Assembly (NCBI RefSeq): GCF_000516985.1
Contig: NW_006917095.1
Span: 2,361,077 to 2,425,076, forward strand
DNA from: Pestalotiopsis fici W106-1
Taxonomy: Eukaryota > Ascomycota > Sordariomycetes > Amphisphaeriales > Sporocadaceae
Length of the DNA: 64,000 nucleotides
Direction of reading: 5' to 3'
The notes below the pieces were generated by a model. That model saw nothing but the letters and a program-made list of their open reading frames with translations, was not told the DNA's origin and ran no database searches. Positions 10,550 through 21,879 of this stretch are shown piece after piece; position 1 is the stretch's first letter, and every line of letters starts with the position of its first letter. Made by a program: the position numbers and the translations under genes.

Positions 10550-11575
10550 ATGTCCTCCGAAGAAGGCACGTACGCGCCAAAGTCGCCCGACCTCTCGTCA
10601 TTCTTGTCGGGAGGTTCTGATCCAAACCTTGGCCGCGCCGCATCATTCACTTCAGCGCCCAATCCAAACTCCCTCTCTGGATACTCGCCATCGTCATCCA
10701 CTTACAGCTCGCACCAGCACCAGCATCAGCCTGCTTCGCACTACGGTCAGCCACAACAGCCCCACCAAACTTATTCTTCGTCTCCCGCGACCGCCTATAA
10801 CAACTACCATCATTCTTATACCGCGCCGTCGCCCAGCTCTGTCCGTTCCCAGCAACCATATTTTTCCTCGCCGCAACAACCCACAAACCTCTTTGCCCAC
10901 GCTCAATCCTCACTGCCAGCGTACATCCTGTCCCCCCAACAACAACACAGTACACCACCAAGTCACTCTGGTCCACAACCCTACTACGCAAACTACGCCG
11001 AGAGCCCAATCAACCATTATCTACCACCGCAATCACCGCAACTCGTCCAGCAGCACGGTCAGCTCCAGCCCTCCCATTTCCCGCCTGCCTACGATCACAA
11101 GCAACCGCAGCCAGCCCAAGACTCAGCAGCGGTCGCTATGCCGCCGCGCAAATCGGCTGCCGCCCAGGTGGCGCAGCAACCAGAAATCATGCCTTCTCCC
11201 GTCAGAACAAAATTCCCCACTGCGCGCATCAAGCGAATTATGCAGGCAGACGAGGAAGTGGGCAAGGTAGCTCAGCAGACTCCCATTGCCGTCGGCAAGG
11301 CACTCGAATTGTTCATGGTACAAATCGTCAGCAAGAGCGCCGATGTGGCCAAGGACAAGAACTCGAAGCGCATCACGGCCCAGATGCTAAAGCAGGCTGT
11401 CGAGAACAACCCACAGTGGGACTTTTTGCAAGAAATCACGGCAAAGGTCAGCGAAAAGGAGGAGAGAGAGCCAAAGGGCAAAAAGGCGAGCGAGAATACA
11501 GATAGCGACGAGGATCTCGACGCCGAGCCCAAGAAGAAAGGAAGAGGTGGCCGAAAGAAGAAGGCTGCCTCATAA
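10550..11575 (+). CDS. BUR6: NC2 complex alpha subunit (DRAP1/Bur6), histone-fold transcription regulator
   Basis: Single exon, 341 residues. The first 200 residues are a disordered Ser/Gln/Pro/His/Tyr-rich region. The histone fold lies at about 218-300, starting [19 protein letters not shown] and continuing [19 protein letters not shown] and [15 protein letters not shown]. The tail is Glu/Lys-rich and ends in basic [11 protein letters not shown], a likely nuclear signal. NC2-alpha pairs with NC2-beta (DR1) and binds TBP on promoter DNA to repress or redirect RNA polymerase II initiation. The fold matches NC2-alpha better than HAP5 because of the [22 protein letters not shown] signature. Yeast Bur6 is much shorter; the long Q-rich N-terminus is a filamentous-fungal extension. 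The ATG at 10550 was chosen because it follows an A-rich context (AAAGAAATG). Confidence 0.9.
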   Translation: MSSEEGTYAPKSPDLSSFLSGGSDPNLGRAASFTSAPNPNSLSGYSPSSSTYSSHQHQHQPASHYGQPQQPHQTYSSSPATAYNNYHHSYTAPSPSSVRSQQPYFSSPQQPTNLFAHAQSSLPAYILSPQQQHSTPPSHSGPQPYYANYAESPINHYLPPQSPQLVQQHGQLQPSHFPPAYDHKQPQPAQDSAAVAMPPRKSAAAQVAQQPEIMPSPVRTKFPTARIKRIMQADEEVGKVAQQTPIAVGKALELFMVQIVSKSADVAKDKNSKRITAQMLKQAVENNPQWDFLQEITAKVSEKEEREPKGKKASENTDSDEDLDAEPKKKGRGGRKKKAAS

Positions 11576-12587
11576 TGAAGAGGAACACTCTTCTCCTTTT
11601 TCTCAAAAGAGCCACGACGAACAGACACGACATGGGTTGAAATCATGATGGTGGACTATCCACGGATAGCTTACGGCGTTTGAATGGCTGCGGAAAGCAT
11701 CAACTGGCGTTTGCGGACAAAGAAGCGTTGGCTTTGTACATATTGAATGAATTTTAATGACGATTGGGGGGCTTGACACTCTCCCCCCGGAGATGGTGAC
11801 GAATACGGATTACATACTCTCTCAGACTCAAGAAACATTATGTGGTGCACATTGTTGTGTACTGCATCGCAAGCAAATTCTTTTCATGGTGCAATATTGG
11901 TGATTTTCGTTAAAAGTTCTTGCTATGGCGGCCAAGACTCTACATGAGCAAATGCATACATTTCGAGATTTTGTAACCTACGTCATCATCATTGGTTGTC
12001 CAGGCCATTCTTGTTTGATACATATGCTCTCCGTTGCCCGTTGAGGTTGGCATGGAGAGACTATGTATGTAGGTAAGGCCAGCACCAGCTCTGCTTGAGC
12101 TCTCAGCATTGTACCAAGCCAGTGCCCTCTCTGTGTCTAGCAAATAGTTGTGTCCTTATTGACTCGTCACGAAGTAATGTTGTGACGCATGAGCGCTGAA
12201 TATGCAATATGAACAGGCGTCGATATTTGAAAGCTGAGAGCGTTTGACGTGATCCTTCTTGAGAAGCCAGCAGATGTAATTCTGCATTTGCAGCTTCTGA
12301 AATTGGTTGCATTACTTCTTAAAATAGAAAACGATGCAGGCAGTATACGCGCACTATTAGCAGTATCTCCGGGATTTCGATTCACAGAGCTTTCGAGGCC
12401 GAATGACATTCACGAATGAAAAGCCCTTGGCGCTGTTTCTGCTCAGTTGCAGCTATGGAATTATACTATGGACTGGAAGCAGCACAGCGTTGGAATGGGG
12501 CGCGACGGTATATATGATAGTGTAGTTCAAGGGTTGCTATATGAGACCAAGAGGAAATTAGAAGGGAAAATACATTGTTTCGAGATG
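11576..12587. other. Convergent intergenic region
   Basis: About 1 kb between the stop codons of NC2-alpha and the ankyrin-type gene. It must contain both 3' UTRs and terminators. No coding sequence or repeat was identified. Confidence 0.45.
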
Positions 12588-15500
12588 TCATTCATCTGCA
12601 ATCTTGCGTATTGCCTTGAGATAGTCCTGGAGGCTGCATGGATCGCGTATATCATAGTCCTGTTCGTCGTGCTGTGCCTCGCAAGTGTCCCCCCATTCGA
12701 CGCCCAATGCCTCTGCATCTTTACGTTCCGTTTCCGTCAATTCGTAGTCGTCCAGCTCTCGAAAAACAATCTCCATGCGTGGGGCCCACTTCTCAATGAG
12801 AAACGTGTCGAAGGTCATTCCAGAGTCATCAAAGCTAGTCTCCCATTCGATTTGCAGCTCTGTCAGGCGCATGATCAAATCGGTGTCTTCCTCCCATATA
12901 TTTTCAACGTCGTCATCACTCACCGAATCGAGCCGAAAGCCACATGTATGTCTGATCCCAAGAGCTTCAAAGGTGAGCATGCGCAAAGCTGCCAAGCATA
13001 CGTGACGGTGGCTTGTCATGTCTATATCATGGTCAACGAAAAGCACTGCCAACTTTGATACAACATCCTCGGTAGTCTGCCATTGTTGGTGCCAAAATCC
13101 GATGTGAGGCCTTGCAACAGCTATGAACCGGATTCCAAGCCAGATTTCGTGGAAATAAATTGAGGCTGTGGTGCATCCAGTCTCAGTGCAAAAGCACTGG
13201 CACATATCCGCTCCGTCAACAGGTATCATGGTCGAAATGAGTCGTACATCCTCGGAGGTTATCGAAAGAGGATGGTATTGCCATCCGCAAGATACCAGAT
13301 GGGCTGCCAAAGGACTGGTATGTTTGCCCTTATATGTAGTGCATGAGACACTCCGTTGAAGATCAATCCCATGCTCCACAAACCAAAGAAGAGTTCCTGC
13401 ACCCCCCCGGCCGTGGGCATACAATTCCATTACTGTATTGGAACCCAGTTCGTCCGGCTCATCTATATCGTGGAATCCAAGGTCAAACAGTAGTTGAGCA
13501 ATATTTCTATCTAGCTCCTTGACGCGTAACAGCATGTGATAGACCGAAAGATATCGATCCAGTCCAAAAAAGCTGTTCTGGAGTCTCGCAGGCACCTTGA
13601 TGCCCATGTTCGTGAGGCATTTGACTACCCTAATCCCATGGTAATCCAGCACTCTATCGCCATCGATCTTATAGCGTTTTATATCTTCAGCACCCAGGTA
13701 TGCCAATGCTAAGCGTTTAAGATCGGCACGCCTAAGCTTGATCTCAATAAGCCACTGTCGCTTCGCCGAATGAGATCCCAAACTGAAAATGTCTGCGAGG
13801 GACCACCACCAACCACGTGAAATCCTTTCAAGATAGCCGTCGAAGTAGCCTTCTGTACGAAGCAGGACGTCAAGAGCTGAAGTGCAACTGCACCCAGAAC
13901 AAAGTACAGGTTCTCGTCCTTTAGAGCAAGATCGTCCACTGTAAGCTGCTGCATATTCGACGGCATGATTTCTTGCCATATCTATAAAGTGGATAGTACC
14001 ATGTAGGTCTTTCTTATGCAGAAGCGCCGTCAACACACTGGTATTGCCTGTTCCTGCCGCTAAATGCCAGGCTGTCTGGCCGAGAAAATTGACTTCACGC
14101 GCAGTGTTGGCAGTGATCAGATCATTGATTTCTCTCGCGCTTCTCCGGCCAGAAATAGCTGCAGTTAATGGTCCGCAACCGAAAACTGAAATCGTCAGCT
14201 TCCATTTCTCTCTTTCTATCAACATGTGCAACGTACTTTCCACCCGAATACGTTCGTAAACCGCCTTTAGTGACGGATCATTAGGCTCGTGATAATTGGT
14301 GAGTTCTTTCATTTCAAATCCAAAGCCAGGGTCATTGTGTTCGGGATCAGACGTGGCATTGTATAGAGTAGGAAGAAGTTCTTTGGTATGTATCGCACTG
14401 CCATTGACGGCGAGTAGGCTGAGTGGTGTACTAATTGTCTCACTGTGAGAACTTGCAAGAGCGAAGACTTCGCCTGTGATAACAAGATTCCTGGTTTTAC
14501 TCACCTGCCCGCAAAATTGCAAACGTCCCCGGGGAGGCCTGCTTGTACAAGGTCCAGTATAAAATCGCTGATCGTTTCAACGAAAAGCTGCTGATCTATG
14601 ATGGAATCATAAGATATGGTTGCATAACTCATCATACTTACCATTATGAGAACAGCTGAGTTCCCATGGCGATCCGTCTCGTAAGCGGATGCTTTCTTCT
14701 TCCCGTACAGTCGCAAGATGATGTCTTTGGTGATACTTAATGCAAGGGAAAGCTCAGCATTGTCAACCGCCTGGTAGAACAGGAAACATTGAAGAGTTTC
14801 CAAGATTCGGAACACTGGCGACTGACGCTCATCTACTACGGGCCGCATAGTGATGCCTGGGCTGATGCTGAACCCACCAGCGCCTGTAGTGATGCCAAAA
14901 GAGAGTCTCACGGCCCAGGGTAAAAATGAAGACGGTTTAGCTGCAGTCAACCCGAACCAGCGACGCGACTTTTGAATGTTTAAACTCGAAAGTTCACAGT
15001 CTTGGCCATGTCCATGGTGGCTTGTTTCAGTTCGAAGCCAGAGTGATCCGAATCTTCGGCTGGTACTCTTGCGGTTACTTCGATACAGACAAGAGCAAGG
15101 CTGGCTTCGGGACCGTGTATTGAGAGTCCATCCATAAGTAGCAGTGGTGCTTGAGCCGTGATAACTAGTCATGGCTAGGGAGTTAGACATACTATCGTAG
15201 ATCTCCCGTGTCTGACTTGGCTTAGCCAGTAGTCGTTGCAAAGCGAGCTGGGGATTGTCCTGTGCTTGGCCGTCCTGGATGTCAAGAGCCTGTTCCAGAT
15301 ACGAGAGCGCCTGGAGCCTCTGCTCCAAGGCCGAAATGCTTTGCATATGTCTTTCTATCGACGCGATGCTATTGCTTATTTGTGGTAAACTTTGGCCAGC
15401 CGTTGCCACGAGCTGCGTCACTGAGAGGTCCACGCGGGAGAGAATATCAGAGTTGTGAACGGACGTCCTAGCCAGTTCCTGGACGTCGTCTTGCAGTGCC

Positions 15501-16251
15501 AATGTGGCCATGTCTTGATGTATCTCGCCTAATTGCAGAGTAGTTGCTGGAGCGAACGTTGCAAAGTTTTCTGCGAGACTCGTCATGGTGCTGCTGCTAG
15601 AGTCTAGCGTAGAGATCGCATTGTCGACGTTATGAGATATCTGACTAATATCTGTCCTGATATCTTGGACGTCTGCGGACATCTGGACTACATTTGTGCT
15701 GATGGTAGGTACGTGTGCGGTTGCGGCTTCCACGTTCGCGAATCTGCGATCATTATCAAGTGACTTGTTCCTGCCGACGATGTATTAGCCTCAAGCTACA
15801 AAGGGATCTGGCCGATGACTAACAAGTTCAGCACACTCAACGCAGTCTGGAACACGCTGTTTGTCTTGTGAAGTCTATCCTCCAACTTCATCAGATTGTC
15901 CCGTCGAAATGGGAACTTGAGGGTTTTGATTCTTTCTTTCAGCTTATTGCTTGGATGACTCGACCCGACCAACTCCTGGAGGAGAACCTCGAGTTGGTCT
16001 AGCTCATTCTTGCATTCTGTGACTATAGGTGGTACGACGCCCGCCCCTGTGCTAGTTGTCGACGAAGAGGGTAACGCGGATTGAATTGTGTTCAGCGATT
16101 CCCTCAGGCTGTTGAGCTGCGCTCGTGCAGAGGCCAAATCATCTTTGCGACCATCGAGCGCGTCAAAGTAGGTCGCGATTCCGTCGTAGAGCTGCAGGCC
16201 GAGCGATACGATACCCACGGCAGTGCCGACGATACCGACCGGGTCGGCCAT
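12588..16251 (-). CDS. Large Helo-like-N / ankyrin-type fungal protein (candidate allorecognition or immune-type receptor)
   Basis: Predicted exons: 16251-15824, 15770-14505, 14442-14237 and 14185-12588, about 1165 residues. The N-terminus MADPVGIVGTAVGIVSLGLQ with Leu-rich helices (1-142) matches the Helo-like N-terminal domain of fungal STAND proteins. Next comes a long helical, heptad-like segment (about 150-280) with repeated ISxNVxxxxADVQDI-type spacing, a Cys/Arg-rich segment (CSCLYR, then HGQDCELS and RRWFGL), and a conserved AVRLSFGITTGAGGFSI stretch. An ankyrin-like unit (VNFLGQTAWHLAAGTGN) lies in the last half, followed by an acidic helical C-terminus. No NACHT or NB-ARC P-loop was seen, so it is not a complete STAND receptor. 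The third intron (14236-14186) is 51 nt, so both spliced and retained forms stay in frame. The acceptor of the second intron could also be at 14431 (74-nt intron). Confidence 0.75.
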
Positions 16252-17014
16252 GGCTCACTGGGCCCAGTACGATCACGGAAGTGGCCGATCGTTCATTCTG
16301 TGGGGCAGACACAGTCGGTGCTGTATGGAATGGTTGAACAAGTGACGTTAATGAGTAAACACCAGTACTATAGTAGCAGTACAATGTCTCGAGAAAGGAT
16401 ACCAAAAGTCTTGACGATCAGATGAGAGCACAAGAAATCAAAGAAAGGTCCTCGTGCAACCTCGGTCAATTCCCGCTTGAGATGTGCCTCGCAAAATGCC
16501 TCGTCGAGCCTCATGTAACGGGCAAATCACGATACTGCCCGCTTTCAGGTCTTACAGCACGTAGGACAAGCAAGGCTGAGTTTTCGCTGCAACACATTCG
16601 CCGATGCAGTCAATCAAGGGGGCATAGTGATCAACCAATGACAAACCTTTAGACATTGGTCCCAGCCCCGTTGATCACTCGAATTGCTGCCCAAGACACA
16701 ATATCTGCAAGAGCGTATGCAGTTGGGCGACACTGCATGAGGCTGTGTATAATATGTTCTACACTTCGTGTCAACTAGTTAGATTCCACTCAAAGCCGAT
16801 TGTCAGACCAAAAGTCAAATTATCCAACAGGTTACTACGTATTGTGAAACCACCACTCAATAATGCGTTCTGATCGTAGATTCAAAATTTGATTAACGCC
16901 ATGGTGGCATCTAAAAATCTGAATAATGGTCGGGCCATATGCCCCAAAAATACTCCAAACGCCTCGCAAAAATGACAACCCTAAAGACGTAGTAGTGGCA
17001 CCCTGATCATGTTA
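16252..17014. promoter_or_regulatory. Upstream region of the ankyrin-type gene, with an AACCCTAAA box
   Basis: A 763-nt spacer between the ankyrin-type gene start (16251, minus) and the TVP38 stop. It has no coding content. Near its right end, 16968-16983 reads aaaaatgacaaccctaaa, of which 16 bases recur in the RPL17/NOP1 promoter at 60763-60778. This could equally belong to the TVP38 3' flank. Confidence 0.4.
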
Positions 17015-18589
17015 TTATACCCATTCCCTGCCCACTTGCGGTAGGTCTGTTGATGATTGCGTCGGTGTCGACTCTTGCCGTGCCGCTCGTTGGTAATACG
17101 GCTTTTGCTCCATGGCGTAAGCAGGCGCTGCCTGTCTTACTTCCACTTGTTGATATGGACCCGTCGGGTATTCTGCCGTGTCGTATCTCGAAATCTCCGG
17201 TCGCGACATGCCCGTATCATATCTGGACATTTCTGGTGTCGGTGTGGCGCCTTCGTATCGAGGATATGCATACGGATCTCCATGCGCCACCCCGATATCC
17301 TGCGACTGCCGCATCGCATAACCCAGCGGAACATCCTGTCTCGCGTCGGACCGGTTCTCCCACATCATGCTAGTCCTTTCGCTGCTCTCGTCGCCGCTAC
17401 CGCTGCCACTGCCGCTGCCGTCTGCCGCATTCGCCGTCAATGCCGCCGTGCTGGCGCCCTGGTCCTGTCGTAGCCGCTCCATGCTGTAGTTGGTCTGTCG
17501 CGCAGCCTGCTCCTGCAGCAAGATCGTCTTTGCCTTCTTCATCTTGACCCAAATGTAATAGCCCATGACGACGGTAATGGCAAAGGTTATGACCAGCACA
17601 ATGGTCTGGGTCTTGTTGTTCTCGTCCTGCGCCACTAGCAATACACCCAAATAGACGATAAAGATCTGCTTTGGCAGGGTCAGGAATGTCGCGACGCAAA
17701 AGTGCCAAAACTTGACGTCGCAGGTAGAAAAGACGGCCGTCGAGAAATGTGAGGGCACGATGGAAAAGCGAATGATGAAAACCATCTAGAGTGTAAAGGT
17801 TAGCTTGCCCCAGAGTATACCCTTGTGTTGTAGGAGCGGGTCGAGTTATAGTCATACCCAGAATCCACTATCTCTGGTTACGCGTGCCAGAGCAGCATAA
17901 TTGAGATTTGTTCTCTCCATTTTCTCTGCCTTTTTCCTGAGCGCCCTTTTGAATGCAAACCATGTTCCCACTAAATAGCTTCGTTAGTTGTCCACACTTT
18001 GGAATAAGGTCATTGCAAGACCTACCCTCGCCGAGAAAGGTGCCGGCAGCAACAATAGCAAAGCCCACCCATAGTCCATACACAACACCGCAAAGCAGTC
18101 CAATGATTTCATGGCCAAACAGCGGCGGGAAAGAAATGACGATCAAGATGGCAATAGGTATGAGCCAGCCTGCGGGAACATCGCGTACTTTTTCTGAAAA
18201 TGGTCGTAATATCTGCGGTGATGGTCAGCAAAACAATACAAGCCAAAGACTATATCAGTACAATATACGGACCTCGACGACCTTGTCGTGGTATATGGTG
18301 ATTAGAGCCGTTATGACAATGATAACAATCATGAGAATGTGCCATGCTGAAAGACGGTGGAGTCGAATTAGCTTAAGAGGGCCCCCGAAGCCAGCGCGCT
18401 GGAGAATGGGTATATAGACGGAGATCGTCAACGAGAGTGCGGAACAGACATACGTATATATTTGGGCGTCAAGAACACTTTCTTCCAGTTTATCGGTCGA
18501 TATTCTGTCGGCGGTTGGTCTGCATCTGATAAGGGCCCGGTCGGCTCATTCTTTTTCTTGGCCATTTCGACGTCGTCTACTTTGGCCAT
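17015..18589 (-). CDS. TVP38: TVP38/TMEM64-family (VTT domain) membrane protein
   Basis: Five exons: 18589-18454, 18346-18273, 18212-18026, 17970-17858 and 17785-17015, with consistent phases, giving 426 residues. A polar cytosolic N-terminus (MAKVDDVEMAKKKNE) leads via PKYIPWHILMIVIIVITALI into the first membrane segment. The VTT/SNARE-associated core contains ISFPPLFGHEIIGLLCGVVY, GTFLGEVGTWFAFKRALRKK and SIVPSHFSTAVFSTCDVKFW. A further membrane segment (TIVLVITFAITVVMGYYIWV) precedes a Tyr/Pro/Arg-rich tail of about 145 residues. Yeast Tvp38 is a Golgi protein, and VTT-domain relatives act as lipid scramblases. The second intron has a weak GTCCGT donor. An alternative first acceptor would keep the continuous open stretch 18346-18450, but it breaks frame with exon 1. 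Confidence 0.88.
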
Positions 18590-21500
18590 TTTTGTCGCTT
18601 GTTAATCAACCGAGCCACTTCAATTACACGTAAAAGCAAATGAGATAGTTGGAAGCTAGTAGCGGATCGGATCAAGCTCGAATCGACAAGGCGAAAAAAA
18701 GGAATAAAGAGAAGATGTAGTTTGGACAATACGAAAAGTAAGGAAAGACAAGAAGAGAATATGCTACGAACAATGAAATGTTTAGGCAGAGACCCGGAGA
18801 CGCGAGAGAGAAGGTACAAAGTCGTATTCTTTAGATTTGCGGTTTAACTGGGGCGAGGGTCGAGGCGCGCTTGGAGAGAGAGCGAGCAGCAAGCAAGCAA
18901 ATGCAATTCAATGAATTTCGAATGAGCATGGATGGCTGGATGGATATTGGCAGCTAGTTTTAGCTGGAGGGACACCCCAACACCCGCGCTGGGCGTAAAG
19001 CAAATTAAGCGGGGGACGAGGATCTTTGTCCGCTTTGGATGTCGAGATCGCCCTGTTTCATCAACCCCTTTCTGCGATGCTTGGCTCAGCCATGCATAGG
19101 TTCGATAGACTGGGGACTTTTGGGGGATTTGGATCAAAGCAGAAGCCGCCTCGGGATTTTGTTTTTGGCCTTGATGAAGAGATAAAAATAAAAAGAATCG
19201 GCGGGGTCCCCTTGGAGGCTCAAGAGGTGAGAAGGAAGGGAAAATCACAAGCGGGTAGGGCAGAGTAAAACCAAGCCCCCGGCGAAGTCTCTTTTGTGAA
19301 CAATGATTGCGGCGCGGGCGCCAAAACAAGACACTGGTGATCACTGATGGGCGACACAGTTACGGAATACAGTGACTGCAGTGCCATTACATTACTACCC
19401 AGAAGAGTGCCGCCGGCATGGATCAAGGGAACAGCAGCAGCCACAATCCAATCAGAGGGTCAAGCGTCGCGAGTGTCCAAACCAATGCGAAACCATGAGC
19501 ATCACACATGCCGCCCGAGAGCGTGGCTGAGCATTCTCTTGGCTAACATTTTTAATGTACTGACAGTAGTACTCTTCTGCTGCTGGCCACTCACTTTACA
19601 CCCAGCAAGGTTGGAGGGCGGCACTGTAATCTGTAGCTTCCTCTACCTATTTAGGTAAAATTAAGTACCCTCCACATGGATGGAAAAATGTACCGCAATA
19701 GATACAAACTTGATCTGATGTCGATTCTTTCTACTGTCTTGTGTATTTTGAGTGTGTTTGTCGCAGTCAATGTGATACAACACGATAATACAGCACCCGT
19801 GTTGTTGTGGGTGTGCTAGGCTAGGTTAATGTAGTAGCGATGCGAGCATAGTACTGGGCCTCGCTGATCTCGTGCAACAAGATTTCATTCACTCTGTGTC
19901 TCTTGGTTGTGTGTGTCTCTGCCGCTGACGTAGAGTGGAGACACGGCGCAGTGAAGACACACTAGAACGCCGGCCGAATTGGAGAGAAAGATGATACGAC
20001 ACTGATGAGATGCAGGAATGCGCCTACGGGCTGTCTACGGGTCAATGGGGCCAAGAATATATGGTTGGATGACAACAGAACAAGCTTATGATGACTGCTT
20101 CTAAACCTCTAATCTTTGGTGAGCTCACAGCGGGATGGGAACCCCCAAATTCCTTGGCGGCGATCAATTGCCCCTGCATCTGTTATTCCTTCCCTTTCAG
20201 CTTGGTTGCTCAACTTGCCCATGTCCTTTGGGATCGTTTTTCTGGACCCATCTCCCTTTTAATCTATTGCATAAACGACGGAATTACCATCATGGTGCTT
20301 TTGATCGAGACCCTTGCGAACCAAAAAAGAACAAAGAATAGAGTCCCCACCCCACCCGAAGCCCACCCCCGGCGCCCGCTGGGCCAAAGTTGTAGGTTAT
20401 TCAGACGTCCCCATCCCCCCCGAGTCCCATGTCCAAACTCGACAAAACCAAGAGCGTATCGCATTACGGATCTCGATAGCTCCGGGCCACGTTTTTGTGC
20501 AGCAGCCAAACACCATAAGATCGGACGAAATCTAGTCTATCATTGAGCCCACAGAGAGAGCATACCACGGTATAGTTTGCCCATGGACGGGAGCGACACC
20601 CCCCGAGAGGCGTTTGTGCGGGCCATGACGACGAAAGAGGGCAGCGCACTGCCGAAAACGAGTTGGCGCAGGATTCAATCGTGGTGAATACCGCGACGTG
20701 ATTGCTGCTTATTGCTTACTTACATTGCATTGCATCCTGAACAATAGGCAACCAAACATTTTCTCCCGCACTCGTATCGGATCCGTAAGCAGAATCTAGA
20801 CTATAGCCTGGCTGTGCATTGCTCGTATTATGACGAACAGCCGACAAGAGACCGTGAGAACCCCTACATCGCCGTTCACAACTTTTGACTGCAACCGACA
20901 GTAATCTGATCCATAGACCTGTATTTAGCAAACAAAGGAAATGCGATCAGAAGTTCTTCTGTATATTTTCACCCCAAGTCTGACTTTTATTGGGTACTGA
21001 GTCTAGCCACCACCGTGGTAATAAGTGATTTGCAGCCTGCTCTCACAAGCAACAATATGGCTGTCAATGACGACTCTCAATCATGTAGCCTTGAGTGATG
21101 GGTCTCCCTTTGGTGACCTTTTCTGTCCATCAATATGTTGACCTGTGGCATCAAGTATGTGTTACAGAGAGTAGAAGGAACCAATATTGCTGCCAGACGT
21201 ATTGACCAGATGCCAGGTCTCAACGAGGGTTTCAATTGATGGATGAGTTGTAAATCTTGCATTTCACAAACTGCCGCTGACTGATGCTTCATAGTCCTGA
21301 AGACGTTGCCGTGAGTCCAATTCGACAACTTCCTACAGAAATTAGGAATGGCGGAAACAATTTTTGGGCGAAAAATAGAAGTTATCACCAGATCAGCCCC
21401 GTCAACGTGTGTTGCCGAACAGCAAGCCCTTGAAATATGATAGGATCATTTTCTTGGGTCCTCGTCCGTAACTAGCACGCATTTCCCTATTTGTATATCT

Positions 21501-21879
21501 TTCATTCATACATAGTGATTGTCGTGTCTCGAAACACACCAACCAGCCGGCCTGTTCGTGAGGTAATGGTATCCTTCTCGGCTCTCAACGACAACATATC
21601 GATAAATCACTACAAGAAGCAAAGGCCATGGCATGGCTGACGCTTTTGGCAGATGCCATTTGCCGAAACCCCACGTTTGTCCGGCACCCCGCAGATTTGC
21701 GGACAATTGCCGGCGTTTATAGTCGAATCCGAACCAATAGAAGCATGTACATAAACGTCATTAAAAAGCAATCAACTTTGCTGGGAAAACTCAACTGGAA
21801 AAGGAGGGGTGCGGATTCCCGGAAGCCTCTAACATCACACACGAATCAAGTAGTCAAGAAGATATAAGTTTGCTGCGCC
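18590..21879. other. 3.3 kb gene-poor region between TVP38 and the royal-jelly-like gene
   Basis: It contains the TVP38 promoter (right of 18590), A/G- and C/T-rich leader-like sequence up to about 19350, and no recognisable gene. A plus-strand frame at 20088-20546 is Pro/Arg-rich and non-conserved in appearance. There is an interrupted palindrome TACCTA-TT-TAGGTA at 19644-19657 and an inverted repeat ACAACACG/CGTGTTGT at 19777-19784 and 19798-19805. Confidence 0.4.

Noticed and set aside
10629..11270. 213-codon shifted frame inside NC2-alpha
   Set aside because: Arises from the repetitive Q/S/P-rich region; the true frame carries the histone fold.
18346..18453. Coding of the open stretch SLTISVYIPILQRAGFGGPL in TVP38
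   Set aside because: It looks like a membrane segment but is out of phase with exon 1; the GTATGT to TTTCAG intron restores the phase and the family sequence PKYIPWHIL.
20088..20546. 152-codon plus-strand frame in the 18.6-21.9 kb region
   Set aside because: Pro/Arg-rich second half and no recognised motif; composition of non-coding DNA.
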